Shown: positions 1 to 8,910, numbered from the stretch's first letter. The stretch is DNA of 43,031 bases from an uncultured Lachnospiraceae bacterium (GCA_900548905.1 URMK01000061.1:1-43031), one strand, 5' to 3'. Program-made: numbers and translations. The notes: a model not told the origin generated them from the letters alone.

Positions 1-9
1 TCTTATCTC

Positions 10-182
10 CATGGTCTGAAAGGCACTGGTGAAAATTCCTTTTCAGTCCCGGGGACTCCGCTCTGGCAGCCATCGGACGGCCATTTGGCACCTGCGGAGT
101 TCGAGTAACCTACATGTATATATAAAGGCGGATATCTGGCCTCCTGCCTTGGGGAATAAAACAGTAGGATAACCATTCGTGC
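10..182 (+). ncRNA. Unassigned structured RNA element upstream of ABC exporter operon
   Basis: No convincing protein is encoded here. The stretch can fold as a multi-branched RNA. A short closing helix pairs ATGGT near 11-15 with ACCAT near 173-177. One arm pairs CTGAAAGG with CCTTTTCAG around a loop containing GGTGAAAATT. A second arm has a 7-bp stem ACTCCGC/GCGGAGT. A third is closed by CCTAC/GTAGG. It ends in a strong intrinsic terminator at 178-214 and lies about 105 nt before the exporter gene. That layout fits a riboswitch or attenuator, or a separate small RNA. I compared it by eye with cobalamin, SAM, glycine, c-di-AMP, 6S, tmRNA and RNase P signatures and could not assign it. The 5' end may lie outside the window. 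Confidence 0.4.
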
Positions 183-214
183 ATAAGAGAGTACCTCTTG
201 TGCACGTTTTTTTT
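178..214 (+). terminator. Intrinsic terminator of the leader RNA
   Basis: Inverted repeat CGTGCATAAGAG / CTCTTGTGCACG with one mismatch, followed by eight T residues at 207-214. It terminates the element at 10-182. Because the next gene starts at 319 with no clear promoter in between, it may be a conditional terminator controlling the exporter genes. Confidence 0.75.
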
Positions 215-318
215 CCGGACGATAAAAAGTGGTATGCTTGAAAGGTAAAAAGTTAATACCCTGCAGCAAACGTAACGAACGAAAGGCCGCGGGAATAATT
301 CATCAGGGTGGTAGGTCT

Positions 319-2166
319 ATGAAGCGTGGAAAAAGAGGGAAAAAGCCCAAATACACTATGATACAGAATCTGGAATATGCCATATCCCGATGGTGGAAAT
401 GGGACAAAAAAGGCTTTCTGCTGGGATTGACAAGAGTTCCCCTGGTTGTTGTGATTCCTTTGCTGGGGATCCTGCTGCCCAAGGCGGTGCTGGACTGTGT
501 GACGGAAGGCGGTTCCCTGGTGAAGCTGGGGGGTATATTGGCCGCCTTTACAGGGATTCTTTGTCTTTGCCATATGCTGGACAAATATATTTCCGGGGGA
601 CAGATGTTTGCAGTCGGCCTTAAAAACCGGATGAGTTATCTGTTTCTCTGGGCAGAAAAAATTTTTACAACCGATTATTCCAATATAGAACACAGCAGCG
701 GACAGCTGAAAAAAGAGAAGGCGAAGGATTTTCTTCAGGGATCCACTTCGGGAGGAGAAGCGGTTATTTCCGCTTTTGTAGGTATCAGCGGGGACATTCT
801 GGGGCTGGCGGTATATTCGGGAATTGTGGCCTCCCTGCATCCGCTGATCATCCCTTTTCTCATAATAATAGCCGTTCTGCTGTTTGTCGCAGGACAGGCA
901 GTGAGAAGGCTGGAGTATCAAATAAGGGATGAGAGTACGGCGTTGGAACAGAAGCTTTATTATTTGTTTTATACACCTACGGAGTTTGCAGCGGGAAAGG
1001 ATTTCCGTCTTTTCCGGATAGGGGACTGGTTCGGCGACCTGTTTTCTGTGTTCTTGAACCGGAAAAGCAGGCTGACCTGTAAAAATGAATTTTGGTGGTT
1101 TGCCGTAAATATCATACAGGGAATCCTGAGTTTTATCCGGGACGGGTTCTGTTATTTCCTTCTGATCAGACTGGTGTTGGAGGGAAAAATGACAGCAGGC
1201 GATTTTACCATGTATTTCGGAGCGGTTGCCGGATTTTCCGTATGGCTGAACGATGCAGCCAATCAAATCGGAAACCTGTCCAGGTTTAGTATGGAATGCT
1301 GTGAATACAGGGAATTCATGGAAATGCCGGACACCTATGTAAATGATGGCAGGCAGATCATTGAGGTAGAAGAAGGTTCTCCGGTTGAAATCTGTTTTGA
1401 ACATGTATACTTCCGTTATCCGGATGCACAGAACGATACGCTGCATGATCTGAATTTTTGCATAAAGCCGGGTGAAAAGATAGCCCTGGTTGGCATGAAT
1501 GGAGCCGGTAAGACAACGTGTATTAAGCTGCTGTGCGGCTTATACCATCCTGATTCGGGACGGATTCTGGTTAATGGAAAGGATATGACGTCCTGCAGCC
1601 GCGATGAATACTACCGGCTTTTTTCCGTTGTGTTTCAGGAAATTAATTTTCTGCCTTTTTCCATTGCGCAGAATGTGGCGGCCGGGACGGACTGCTGTGA
1701 CAGGGAGAAAGTACAAAAATGCCTGGAGCTGGCCGGTTTGTGGGAGAAAGTAAAAGAATTCCCGGATGGAATGGACGCCATGCTCAACCGGACGCTGCAT
1801 GATAATGCGGTGGAGTTATCCGGAGGGGAATGGCAAAAACTCCTGCTGGCGCGGGCACTCTATAAAAAAGGGCCGGTTATCATCCTGGATGAACCTACGG
1901 CGGCCCTGGATCCCATTGCGGAAAATGAACTGTATCAGAAATATGGGGAGCTTACCAGAGGTCGTACTTCCCTGTATATTTCCCACAGACTGGCCAGCAC
2001 CCGGTTCTGTGACCGGATTTTCTTCCTGGAGCAAGGAACCGTTACGGAAATGGGGAGCCATGAAGAGCTGATGGCTCAAAAGGGTTCCTATGCGGACATG
2101 TATGAGATTCAGAGTCATTATTATAAGAAAAAGCTGGAAAGGGGAGAACGCTATGGAACAAAATAA
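319..2166 (+). CDS. ABC exporter half-transporter (permease-ATPase), subunit 1
   Basis: A 615-residue fused membrane/ATPase half-transporter of the multidrug/peptide exporter type. The N-terminal ~330 residues hold about six membrane segments. The C-terminal nucleotide-binding domain has Walker A GMNGAGKT at about 392-399, signature LSGGE near 500, Walker B ending LDEPTAALD near 523, and an intact SHR H-loop. All catalytic positions look active. The ATG at 319 is chosen because AGGGTGG precedes it; an in-frame start at 229 lacks a ribosome site and would add 30 non-conserved residues. It overlaps the next gene by 14 nt, so the two probably form a heterodimer. The substrate cannot be read from the sequence. 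Confidence 0.88.
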   Translation: MKRGKRGKKPKYTMIQNLEYAISRWWKWDKKGFLLGLTRVPLVVVIPLLGILLPKAVLDCVTEGGSLVKLGGILAAFTGILCLCHMLDKYISGGQMFAVGLKNRMSYLFLWAEKIFTTDYSNIEHSSGQLKKEKAKDFLQGSTSGGEAVISAFVGISGDILGLAVYSGIVASLHPLIIPFLIIIAVLLFVAGQAVRRLEYQIRDESTALEQKLYYLFYTPTEFAAGKDFRLFRIGDWFGDLFSVFLNRKSRLTCKNEFWWFAVNIIQGILSFIRDGFCYFLLIRLVLEGKMTAGDFTMYFGAVAGFSVWLNDAANQIGNLSRFSMECCEYREFMEMPDTYVNDGRQIIEVEEGSPVEICFEHVYFRYPDAQNDTLHDLNFCIKPGEKIALVGMNGAGKTTCIKLLCGLYHPDSGRILVNGKDMTSCSRDEYYRLFSVVFQEINFLPFSIAQNVAAGTDCCDREKVQKCLELAGLWEKVKEFPDGMDAMLNRTLHDNAVELSGGEWQKLLLARALYKKGPVIILDEPTAALDPIAENELYQKYGELTRGRTSLYISHRLASTRFCDRIFFLEQGTVTEMGSHEELMAQKGSYADMYEIQSHYYKKKLERGERYGTK

Positions 2167-4048
2167 GCGCAGGGTGGAAATCGGGATGCTGGGAAGACTG
2201 ATCCGGCTTTACCACCAATTTGCCGGTGAGCTTTGGCCGATAGTGCTCCTCCATGCCCTGCTTTCGGTTGCTTCCCCTTTTATCAACCTGTATTTCAGCG
2301 CCAGGATTCTGAATGAACTGATTGGCGGTAAAAACGGACAGCTGCTCGGTAAATATGTAATAACAGCCCTCACTATGAATCTGGCGGTATATTTGCTGAT
2401 GCAGGGAATGGAAAAGTTAAAAAATACGGCCTGTGAAAAGATTATGTGGAAGGAATATAACAGCATCAGTGAAGTATATCTGAAAACGGATTATGAAAAT
2501 CTGGGGGATCCGGCCTATCAGAATAAGAAACGATATTATATGGAAAGAAGACAGATGGAGGGCGGTATATGCTGGAGAGTTATAGACAGCCTGCAGAATA
2601 CAGTAAAAGGGGCAGTGACTGTCGGGGTATCCGTTGTATTTGCGGTTCCGGCCTTTGTGGCTGCTGCCGGAGATACCTCCTTTTTTTCAACCCCGACAGC
2701 GTCTGTGCTGATGGCTTTCCTGCTTGTGGGGGCAGCGATATATACCGTATGGCTCAATAACAGACAGGTGGAACTGGATACCAGATTTATGAAAGAATTT
2801 ATGCTGGGAAACAGAAGCTTTACATATTATGTCGGGGATTGCGCGGAATACCGGTACGGAAAAGAAATACGCCTTTACAGCGAAGGGAAAATGCTGGTGG
2901 AGGGTATGAAAAAGGTTTTGGATATCCGGCGTCTGAGCCGAAGGGGGCTTCTTTCCGGTTCATATGAATCCATAAAAGCAGCGCTTGGGGTACTGATGAG
3001 CGGATGTATCTATTTTTTTATAGGTGCCAAAGCGATGGCCGGGGCATTCGGAGCCGGGATGATCGTTCAGTATGTAGGTGCGGTAACCCAGTTTACAGGA
3101 GGTTTTTCCGGCATGGTTTCCGGGATGTCGTCCCTCCTGGAGGAAATTCCTTTTATAGAAAACTATCTGGGGATTCTTGATTCCAAACCGGTAAAATACC
3201 AGGGAACCCTGCCTGTAGAAAAAAGGGATGATAAGGAATATGAAATAGAGTTCCGTAATGTCAGTTTCCGTTACCCCGGAACCGAAAAATGGGTATTACG
3301 CCGCCTTTCACTGAAAATGAAGATAGGGGAACATCTCGCCGTGGTAGGAAAGAACGGAAGCGGGAAAACCACTTTTATAAAACTCCTCTGCAGGCTGTAT
3401 GATCCCACGGAGGGGGAGATCCTTCTTAATGGGATTGATATCCGCAAATATGATTATGAAGAGTACCTTTCCTTATTTTCAGTAGTCTTTCAGGATTTCA
3501 AACTGTTTTCCTTTTCTCTTGCCCAGAATGTGGCGGCTGCCGTGGAGGTGGACAGGGAAAAAGCGGAAGAATGCCTGGCTGAAATCGGATTTAGCTGCCG
3601 TAAGCCGGAAATGCCAAAAGGCCTGGATACCCCTCTGTACAGGGATTTTGAGCCGGACGGCGTGGAGATTTCCGGAGGAGAGGCACAAAAAATAGCACTG
3701 GCAAGAGCTTTGTATAAGAATGCTCCCTTTGTCATCCTGGATGAACCTACAGCCGCTTTGGATCCCGTGGCAGAGTACGAAATATATGCCGGCTTTGAAA
3801 AGCTGGTGGGAAACAGGAGTGCCGTATATATTTCCCACCGTCTCTCCTCCTGCCGGTTCTGTGATAACATCGCCGTATTTGAACGGGGACAGCTGGTACA
3901 GAGAGGGGATCATGAAACTTTGCTCGCACAGGAGGACGGCCTGTATCAGGCGCTTTGGAACGCCCAGGCACAGTATTACGAGGACAATCCGGAGGAAGAC
4001 GAAAAATACAGTATTGAACCGGTTATGGAGTTAAAAAAGTATAAATGA
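2153..4048 (+). CDS. ABC exporter half-transporter (permease-ATPase), subunit 2
   Basis: A 631-residue half-transporter with the same plan as its upstream partner: about six transmembrane helices, then an ATPase domain with Walker A GKNGSGKT at about 399-406, signature ISGGE near 506, Walker B LDEPTAALD with its glutamate near 531, and H-loop SHR. Both partners carry complete ATP-site motifs, unlike the second exporter pair in this window. The start at 2153 follows GGGGAGAA and overlaps the end of the preceding gene, indicating translational coupling. The C-terminal tail after the ATPase is acidic (PEEDEKYSIEP). The family exports drugs, lipids or peptides; which one applies here is unknown. 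Confidence 0.88.
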   Translation: MEQNKRRVEIGMLGRLIRLYHQFAGELWPIVLLHALLSVASPFINLYFSARILNELIGGKNGQLLGKYVITALTMNLAVYLLMQGMEKLKNTACEKIMWKEYNSISEVYLKTDYENLGDPAYQNKKRYYMERRQMEGGICWRVIDSLQNTVKGAVTVGVSVVFAVPAFVAAAGDTSFFSTPTASVLMAFLLVGAAIYTVWLNNRQVELDTRFMKEFMLGNRSFTYYVGDCAEYRYGKEIRLYSEGKMLVEGMKKVLDIRRLSRRGLLSGSYESIKAALGVLMSGCIYFFIGAKAMAGAFGAGMIVQYVGAVTQFTGGFSGMVSGMSSLLEEIPFIENYLGILDSKPVKYQGTLPVEKRDDKEYEIEFRNVSFRYPGTEKWVLRRLSLKMKIGEHLAVVGKNGSGKTTFIKLLCRLYDPTEGEILLNGIDIRKYDYEEYLSLFSVVFQDFKLFSFSLAQNVAAAVEVDREKAEECLAEIGFSCRKPEMPKGLDTPLYRDFEPDGVEISGGEAQKIALARALYKNAPFVILDEPTAALDPVAEYEIYAGFEKLVGNRSAVYISHRLSSCRFCDNIAVFERGQLVQRGDHETLLAQEDGLYQALWNAQAQYYEDNPEEDEKYSIEPVMELKKYK

Positions 4049-4151
4049 TATGGAACTGGTGCGACAACATAAGGATAATACCATAATATAGAAAAAAATA
4101 ATTTATTCCCTGCAACAATAATAGGATCCGTAAAGATATCCGTAAAAGAAG

Positions 4152-4180
4152 TTGACAAATCCGCAAAAGTTTCCTAATAT
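4152..4180 (+). promoter_or_regulatory. Promoter of the proS T-box transcript
   Basis: TTGACA at 4152-4157, a 17-nt spacer and TAATAT at 4175-4180. Transcription would start near 4187, immediately before the T-box leader. Confidence 0.8.
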
Positions 4181-4186
4181 CAATAC

Positions 4187-4475
4187 AGACATATTGATAA
4201 AGCAACGAAAAGGAAAAGTAAGCTGCCGGCCTGATTCCCAGAGAGAAAACCACAGGTGGAAGGTTTTCATGAAGCCGTAGCCCAACCGGCCTTGGAGCTT
4301 TGTGCGAAGGAACGGATAGGTTCCCCAAGTACAGCGTAATTCCGGCGTTAACGGAAAAGTAAGAGAATGCGTCCGCGGACGTGTTAATCAGGGTGGTACC
4401 GCCGGTTTTCCGGTCCCTCAGACAGGTTTCCTTCGGGAAGCCCGGATGGGAGATCGGAAAACGGCGGTTTTTTGT
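4187..4475 (+). promoter_or_regulatory. T-box leader (proline) with terminator/antiterminator
   Basis: This leader controls proS by sensing uncharged tRNA. The Stem I hallmark AGAGAG and distal GGTG are visible around 4240-4260. The specifier region on the 3' side of Stem I reads CCC followed by A at 4281-4284, a proline codon (CCA one base later is the alternative frame). The conserved T-box AGGGTGGTACCGCC is at 4390-4403. The downstream half of that motif also starts a long terminator hairpin (4399-4473), whose arms carry CCGCCG...TTTTCCG and CGGAAAACGGCGG, followed by six T residues. This gives the classic mutually exclusive folding. The proline call agrees with the gene downstream. Confidence 0.9.
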
Positions 4476-4540
4476 TTTCGGGGATTTATTCCCGGAAACA
4501 AGGGACAAAACCTTCCGTGGATTTGATGGAACAAAAAAAG

Positions 4541-4567
4541 GTAACTGTGAAGGTACGGAACAGTTAC
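4541..4567 (+). repeat. 27-nt leader hairpin repeat, copy 1
   Basis: Stem GTAACTGT, loop GAAGGTACGGA, stem ACAGTTAC, a perfect 8-bp hairpin 32 nt before the proS start and after the T-box terminator. It belongs to a family also seen near 23698, 31918, 31951, 34365 and 40893. Confidence 0.7.
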
Positions 4568-4599
4568 AAAACAAGCAAGGATGAAAAAGGAGAAAAAAA

Positions 4600-6030
4600 A
4601 TGGCAGACAAGAAATTGGTGGAAGCAATAACCTCCATGGATGAGGATTTCGCCCAGTGGTACACCGATGTGGTAAAGAAGGCGGAGCTGATTGATTATAC
4701 CAGTGTAAAAGGCTGTATGGTAATCAAGCCGGCCGGCTATGCAATCTGGGAGCTTATCCAGAAGCAGCTGGATGACAGATTCAAGGCAACCGGCGTGGAG
4801 AATGTCTATCTTCCCATGTTTATTCCGGAAAGCCTTCTTCAGAAGGAGAAGGATCATGTGGAGGGTTTTGCCCCCGAAGTGGCATGGGTGACCCATGGCG
4901 GCCTTACACCCCTTCAGGAGCGTCTGTGTGTTCGCCCTACCTCGGAAACCCTTTTCTGTGATTTTTATAAAAACGATATCCATTCCTACCGTGATCTTCC
5001 CAAGGTATATAATCAGTGGTGTTCCGTTGTCCGCTGGGAGAAGGAAACAAGACCGTTCCTGCGTTCCCGCGAATTCCTCTGGCAGGAGGGCCATACTGCC
5101 CATGCCACCATGGAGGAAGCTGAGGAGCGTACAATCCAGATGCTGAATCTGTATGCGGATTTCTGTGAGCAGGTTCTGGCTATGCCTGTCATCAAAGGGC
5201 GCAAGACGGAGAAAGAAAAGTTTGCAGGGGCGGAATCCACCTATACTATTGAAGCGCTGATGCATGACGGGAAAGCCCTTCAGTCCGGTACCAGCCATAA
5301 TTTCGGGGACGGTTTTGCCAAAGCCTTCGGAATCCAGTTTACGGATAAGGACAATACCCTGAAATATGTACACCAGACCTCCTGGGGGATGACGACCCGT
5401 CTGATCGGCGCCATCATCATGGTGCACGGAGACAATTCCGGTCTGGTACTGCCTCCCCGGGTGGCGCCTACCCAGATTGTGATCATCCCTATCCAGCAGA
5501 AAAAGGAAGGCGTTTTGGAAACCGCTTATGCCCTGAAAGACAGACTCAGCAATTTCCGGGTAAAGGTTGATGATTCCGACAAAAGCCCCGGTTGGAAATT
5601 CTCCGAACAGGAAATGCGCGGGATTCCCATCCGTGTGGAAATCGGGCCTAAAGATATTGAAGCAGGAAAATGCGTGATCTGCCGCAGGGATACCAGAGAA
5701 AAGACAGAGGTTGCACTGGATGAGCTGGAGGTTACGGCAGGTGCCCTTCTGGAGCAGATTCAGACGGATATGCTGGAGCGTGCCCGTGCCCACAGGGATT
5801 CCCATACCTATGTGGCTGAAAATATGGATCAGCTGGAAGAAATCCTCAACAGCAAGCCCGGCTTTGTAAAAGCGATGTGGTGTGGAGATCAGGCCTGTGA
5901 AGATATCATAAAGGAAAAGTATGCCGCCACCAGCCGCTGCATGCCTTTTGAACAGGAGCGGCTGTCCGATACTTGCGTATGCTGCGGAAAGCCTGCGAAG
6001 AAAATGGTTTATTGGGGAAGAGCTTATTAA
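4600..6030 (+). CDS. proS: Prolyl-tRNA synthetase, short (archaeal/eukaryal-like) type
   Basis: Charges tRNA-Pro with proline in the cytoplasm. At 476 residues it is the type without the bacterial editing insertion. Class II motif 2 is recognisable as VVRWEKETRPFLRSREFLWQ and motif 3 within GMTTRLIGAIIMVHGD. The C-terminal zinc-type domain keeps its cysteines (WCGDQACED, then CVCCGKPAKK) and the protein ends in the typical aromatic tail WGRAY. The start at 4600 follows AAAAGGAG with suitable spacing. The proline T-box upstream supports the assignment independently. It appears monocistronic, since ackA has its own promoter region. Confidence 0.97.
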   Translation: MADKKLVEAITSMDEDFAQWYTDVVKKAELIDYTSVKGCMVIKPAGYAIWELIQKQLDDRFKATGVENVYLPMFIPESLLQKEKDHVEGFAPEVAWVTHGGLTPLQERLCVRPTSETLFCDFYKNDIHSYRDLPKVYNQWCSVVRWEKETRPFLRSREFLWQEGHTAHATMEEAEERTIQMLNLYADFCEQVLAMPVIKGRKTEKEKFAGAESTYTIEALMHDGKALQSGTSHNFGDGFAKAFGIQFTDKDNTLKYVHQTSWGMTTRLIGAIIMVHGDNSGLVLPPRVAPTQIVIIPIQQKKEGVLETAYALKDRLSNFRVKVDDSDKSPGWKFSEQEMRGIPIRVEIGPKDIEAGKCVICRRDTREKTEVALDELEVTAGALLEQIQTDMLERARAHRDSHTYVAENMDQLEEILNSKPGFVKAMWCGDQACEDIIKEKYAATSRCMPFEQERLSDTCVCCGKPAKKMVYWGRAY

Positions 6031-6040
6031 TTTTTACGTG

Positions 6041-6071
6041 TTTCCACATTGTGGAAAAGTATGTTAGAATA
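6041..6071 (+). promoter_or_regulatory. ackA promoter region with operator-like palindrome
   Basis: TTTCCACA-T-TGTGGAAA at 6041-6057 is a perfect 8-bp-arm palindrome. A TAGAAT -10-like hexamer follows at 6066-6071, so the palindrome occupies the -35 region. It could be bound by a repressor or activator. The regulator is unknown. Confidence 0.45.
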
Positions 6072-6104
6072 GCATTATATAAAAAGCAGGAGGGTATCAG
6101 AAAT

Positions 6105-7301
6105 ATGAAGGTTTTGGTTATCAACTGCGGCAGCTCTTCCCTGAAATATCAGCTGATAGACAGTGACAGTGAAGAGGTACTGGCAAAAGGTTTATGTGAA
6201 AGAATCGGCATTGACGGCAGCAATATCGCCCATCAGCCGGCAGGCGGGGAAAAGGTAAAGCAGGAAGCGGATATGCCGGATCACACCGCGGCGGTTAAAC
6301 TGGTTATCGAGAAATTGACGGACGAAAAGGTGGGAGTGATCCGTTCCCTTAAGGAGATAGATGCGGTAGGACACCGTATGGTTCACGGCGGCGAGAACTT
6401 TTCCGGATCGGTACTTGTTAATGAGGAAGTTCTGCAGGCGATTGAGGGCTGCAATGACCTGGCCCCCTTACATAACCCGGCGAACCTCATCGGTGTCAGA
6501 TCCTGTCAGGCCATTATGCCCGAAGTGCCGATGGCGGCGGTATTTGACACAGCTTTTCATCAGACGATGCCGGAGAAAGCCTATCTGTACGGCCTCCCTT
6601 ATGAGTACTACAAAAAATATAAAATCAGACGTTATGGCTTCCATGGCACCAGCCACGATTTTGTTTCCAAACGTGCAGCCGAAATCCTGGGGAAAGACAG
6701 AAAGGATCTGAAGATCGTCGTTTGCCATCTGGGCAACGGCGCTTCCGTATCCGCAGTAAAATATGGGGAATCCGTGGATACCTCCATGGGACTCACTCCG
6801 CTGGAAGGCCTTATCATGGGAACCAGGAGCGGGGATATGGATCCCGCCATTGTTTCCTTCCTGGCTGAAAAAGAAGGCATGAGCGCTTCCCAGGTCATCG
6901 ATGTCTGCAATAAGAAATCCGGTGTCCTCGGCCTTTCCGACGGATATTCCAGCGATTTCCGGGATCTCGTGCAGGCCTCGGAAGCCGGAAATGATCAGGC
7001 GAAGCATGCGCTGGAGGCATATGCTTACCGTGTGGGCAAGTATATCGGCGCTTATGCGGCAGCCATGAACGGTGTGGACGTGATCATATTCACGGCCGGC
7101 GTGGGTGAGAACAATTCGGAAGTGCGCGCTATGATTGCCCAGTATATCGGATATCTGGGAACCAATATTGATTTGGAGAAAAATAAGGTGCGCGGGGAAG
7201 AAATCATTCTTTCCGATGAAGGAAGCGCGGTGGTTACCATGGTGGTTCCCACCAATGAAGAGCTTGCCATTGCCCGCGAAACAGTGCGGCTGGTAAACTA
7301 G
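6105..7301 (+). CDS. ackA: Acetate kinase
   Basis: Interconverts acetyl phosphate plus ADP and acetate plus ATP, the last ATP-yielding step of acetate fermentation. The 398-residue length is normal for the family. Signature stretches are present: N-terminal VINCGSSSLKYQL, GHRMVHGGE, VCHLGNGAS, GTRSGDMDP and TAGVGENN. The start at 6105 follows GCAGGAGGG; an upstream in-frame ATG at 5973 would run back into proS and is rejected. No phosphotransacetylase gene is adjacent, so ackA stands alone, followed by a strong terminator. Confidence 0.97.
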   Translation: MKVLVINCGSSSLKYQLIDSDSEEVLAKGLCERIGIDGSNIAHQPAGGEKVKQEADMPDHTAAVKLVIEKLTDEKVGVIRSLKEIDAVGHRMVHGGENFSGSVLVNEEVLQAIEGCNDLAPLHNPANLIGVRSCQAIMPEVPMAAVFDTAFHQTMPEKAYLYGLPYEYYKKYKIRRYGFHGTSHDFVSKRAAEILGKDRKDLKIVVCHLGNGASVSAVKYGESVDTSMGLTPLEGLIMGTRSGDMDPAIVSFLAEKEGMSASQVIDVCNKKSGVLGLSDGYSSDFRDLVQASEAGNDQAKHALEAYAYRVGKYIGAYAAAMNGVDVIIFTAGVGENNSEVRAMIAQYIGYLGTNIDLEKNKVRGEEIILSDEGSAVVTMVVPTNEELAIARETVRLVN

Positions 7302-7338
7302 TGCTCCATCCGGCCAGAAACGGACCGTAAATGCAGAG

Positions 7339-7390
7339 GTGCCGGAAGCGGGTTCCTAACCAAGAAAGTAACCCGCTTCCGGCATCTTTT
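7339..7390 (+). terminator. Terminator after ackA
   Basis: Perfect 14-nt arms (GCCGGAAGCGGGTT at 7341-7354 and its complement at 7370-7383) with a T-run ending near 7390. Confidence 0.9.
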
Positions 7391-7422
7391 TCCTTTCAAG
7401 AAAAAAGCAGGAGAGCATAAGG

Positions 7423-8163
7423 ATGAACAATGAATATATCGCAAGCGTGAATTCGGGTGTTTTTTATCTGATAGTAGCCTGTGTCCTTCTTTTTATTACC
7501 GTAATGTGTTTTGTATATCTGATCAAAAGCTACCGCGCCGGCCTGGCTATCGGGATGGAGAAAAAAGTGCTGAAACGGGCGGTCATATCCAGCGCCACCT
7601 TCACCATTCTTCCCAGTATTAGCATTCTGCTGGGCGTGATAGCCCTCAGCGGCACCCTGGGCGTTCCCTTTTCCTGGCTGCGGCTTTCGGTTATAGGCGC
7701 TCTGCAGTATGAACTGAATGTGGCGGAAATCGCTGCCCAGAGCATCGGCCTTACCGGCCTGAAGCTGTCGGAAATGAGTATGTCGGCGTTTGTGACCATT
7801 GCGCTGGTAATGACCATAGGTATCCTCGGCGGTGTTTTCTGCTGTATTTTCTTTCTGAAAAAATATCTGGGCAAAATACAGAAGGCCCCCAAAGCAAAGG
7901 GGGACAGTAAACCCGGTTTTGGCGATCATGCCACAACCTGTATGTTTGTGGGCCTGTGCGGTGCGTATATCGGGTCCTATGTGGGAACGCTGACCAGTAC
8001 CGGCAATTATGTCCCTCTGGCGGTCGCCGCCGTATCCGCGGCGGTCATGGCGGTATTCGAATATTTCACCAATAAAAAAGGCATGGCGGTTCTGGATAAC
8101 TTCAGCATGGCTGTGAGTATGCTGGCCGGCATGGCAGCCGCCGTCATCATGAGCCTGGTTTGA
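7423..8163 (+). CDS. DUF5058 family polytopic membrane protein
   Basis: A 246-residue hydrophobic protein with about six predicted membrane segments. I recognise it as the DUF5058 type, whose function is not established. A cytoplasmic basic loop (YRAGLAIGMEKKVLKR) follows the first helix, and the helices are Gly/Ala/Ser-rich as in small transporters. AGGAGAG precedes the start. It is the first gene of a tight operon (13-nt gap, then 23-nt gap) with another polytopic protein and an M20 peptidase, which suggests a two-component transporter for a peptide or amidated substrate. That role is inference. No good promoter lies in the 30 nt between the ackA terminator and the start. Confidence 0.75.
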   Translation: MNNEYIASVNSGVFYLIVACVLLFITVMCFVYLIKSYRAGLAIGMEKKVLKRAVISSATFTILPSISILLGVIALSGTLGVPFSWLRLSVIGALQYELNVAEIAAQSIGLTGLKLSEMSMSAFVTIALVMTIGILGGVFCCIFFLKKYLGKIQKAPKAKGDSKPGFGDHATTCMFVGLCGAYIGSYVGTLTSTGNYVPLAVAAVSAAVMAVFEYFTNKKGMAVLDNFSMAVSMLAGMAAAVIMSLV

Positions 8164-8176
8164 AGGAGGGAAGAAG

Positions 8177-8887
8177 ATGGACGAAAAGAAAATGGAACAG
8201 ATCCGGGAGGATGAAGCCGTTAAACAGGCTTTTCTGGAGGACTTTAACAAGGGGATCCACAGGATTGGAAGATGCATGCTGATAGTCAGCGTCATCCTGC
8301 TGGTGGGTGTACCCTTTTTAATCGGGGCGGTGAACGGTGTGACACCCGGCCTGAAGGGCTTTCTGATCGGCTTTGCCAAGGTGGGGATCATTTATATTCC
8401 GGTGGCTATTGTGGAATTTCTTGTATATACGCCCATGCTGGGAGCCGGCGGAAGTTATCTGGCCTTCATTACCGGTAATGTCACTAACATGAAAATCCCC
8501 TGTGCCATGAATGCCAGGGATATTGCCAAAACCAAGGTGGGAACCCCGGAAAATGAAATCATTTCCACGATCAGCGTGGCTACCAGCGCTATTGTTACGA
8601 CCCTCGTAATCGTGGCCGGCGTCATTCTGATGATACCGCTGCGTCCGGTCTTGGAAAATCCGGTGCTTATCCCCGCTTTTGATAACGTGGTACCAGCCTT
8701 GTTCGGTGCCCTGGGTTTAAAGTATTTTATGAAGAGCCCCAGGATCGCGGCGATCCCCGTACTTTCCATGACTTTGCTGTGCGTGTTGGTACCGGCGGCT
8801 ATCTCCCAGACCAGCCTGTTGATGATACCGGCAGGGGGAATGGCCCTGCTGATTGGCTATTTTCTGTTTAAAAAAGGAAAGATATAA
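8177..8887 (+). CDS. Polytopic membrane protein, partner of DUF5058 protein
   Basis: A 236-residue membrane protein. The first ~35 residues are charged and cytoplasmic (MDEKKMEQIREDEAVKQ); about six hydrophobic segments follow, with a polar connecting stretch containing MNARDIAKTKVGTPENE in the middle. It is not a family I can name. AAGGAGGG overlaps the stop region of the DUF5058 gene, so translation is probably coupled. The pairing with DUF5058 and a peptidase suggests the two membrane proteins form one complex. Confidence 0.7.
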   Translation: MDEKKMEQIREDEAVKQAFLEDFNKGIHRIGRCMLIVSVILLVGVPFLIGAVNGVTPGLKGFLIGFAKVGIIYIPVAIVEFLVYTPMLGAGGSYLAFITGNVTNMKIPCAMNARDIAKTKVGTPENEIISTISVATSAIVTTLVIVAGVILMIPLRPVLENPVLIPAFDNVVPALFGALGLKYFMKSPRIAAIPVLSMTLLCVLVPAAISQTSLLMIPAGGMALLIGYFLFKKGKI

Positions 8888-8910
8888 GAGAAGAAAAGAG
8901 GGTATCAAGT

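Noticed and set aside
3..269. 88-residue minus-strand open frame at the window start
   Set aside because: It runs through the structured RNA and its terminator, has no ribosome site and no protein-like pattern.
285..318. Second T-box suggested by AGGGTGGTA before the first ABC gene
   Set aside because: The CCGC continuation, Stem I motifs and a terminator paired with it are missing; AGGGTGG acts as the ribosome site.
253..1446. 397-residue minus-strand frame opposite the first ABC gene
   Set aside because: It mirrors a clear ABC transporter coding strand; composition is His/Gln/Pro-biased as expected of an antisense shadow.
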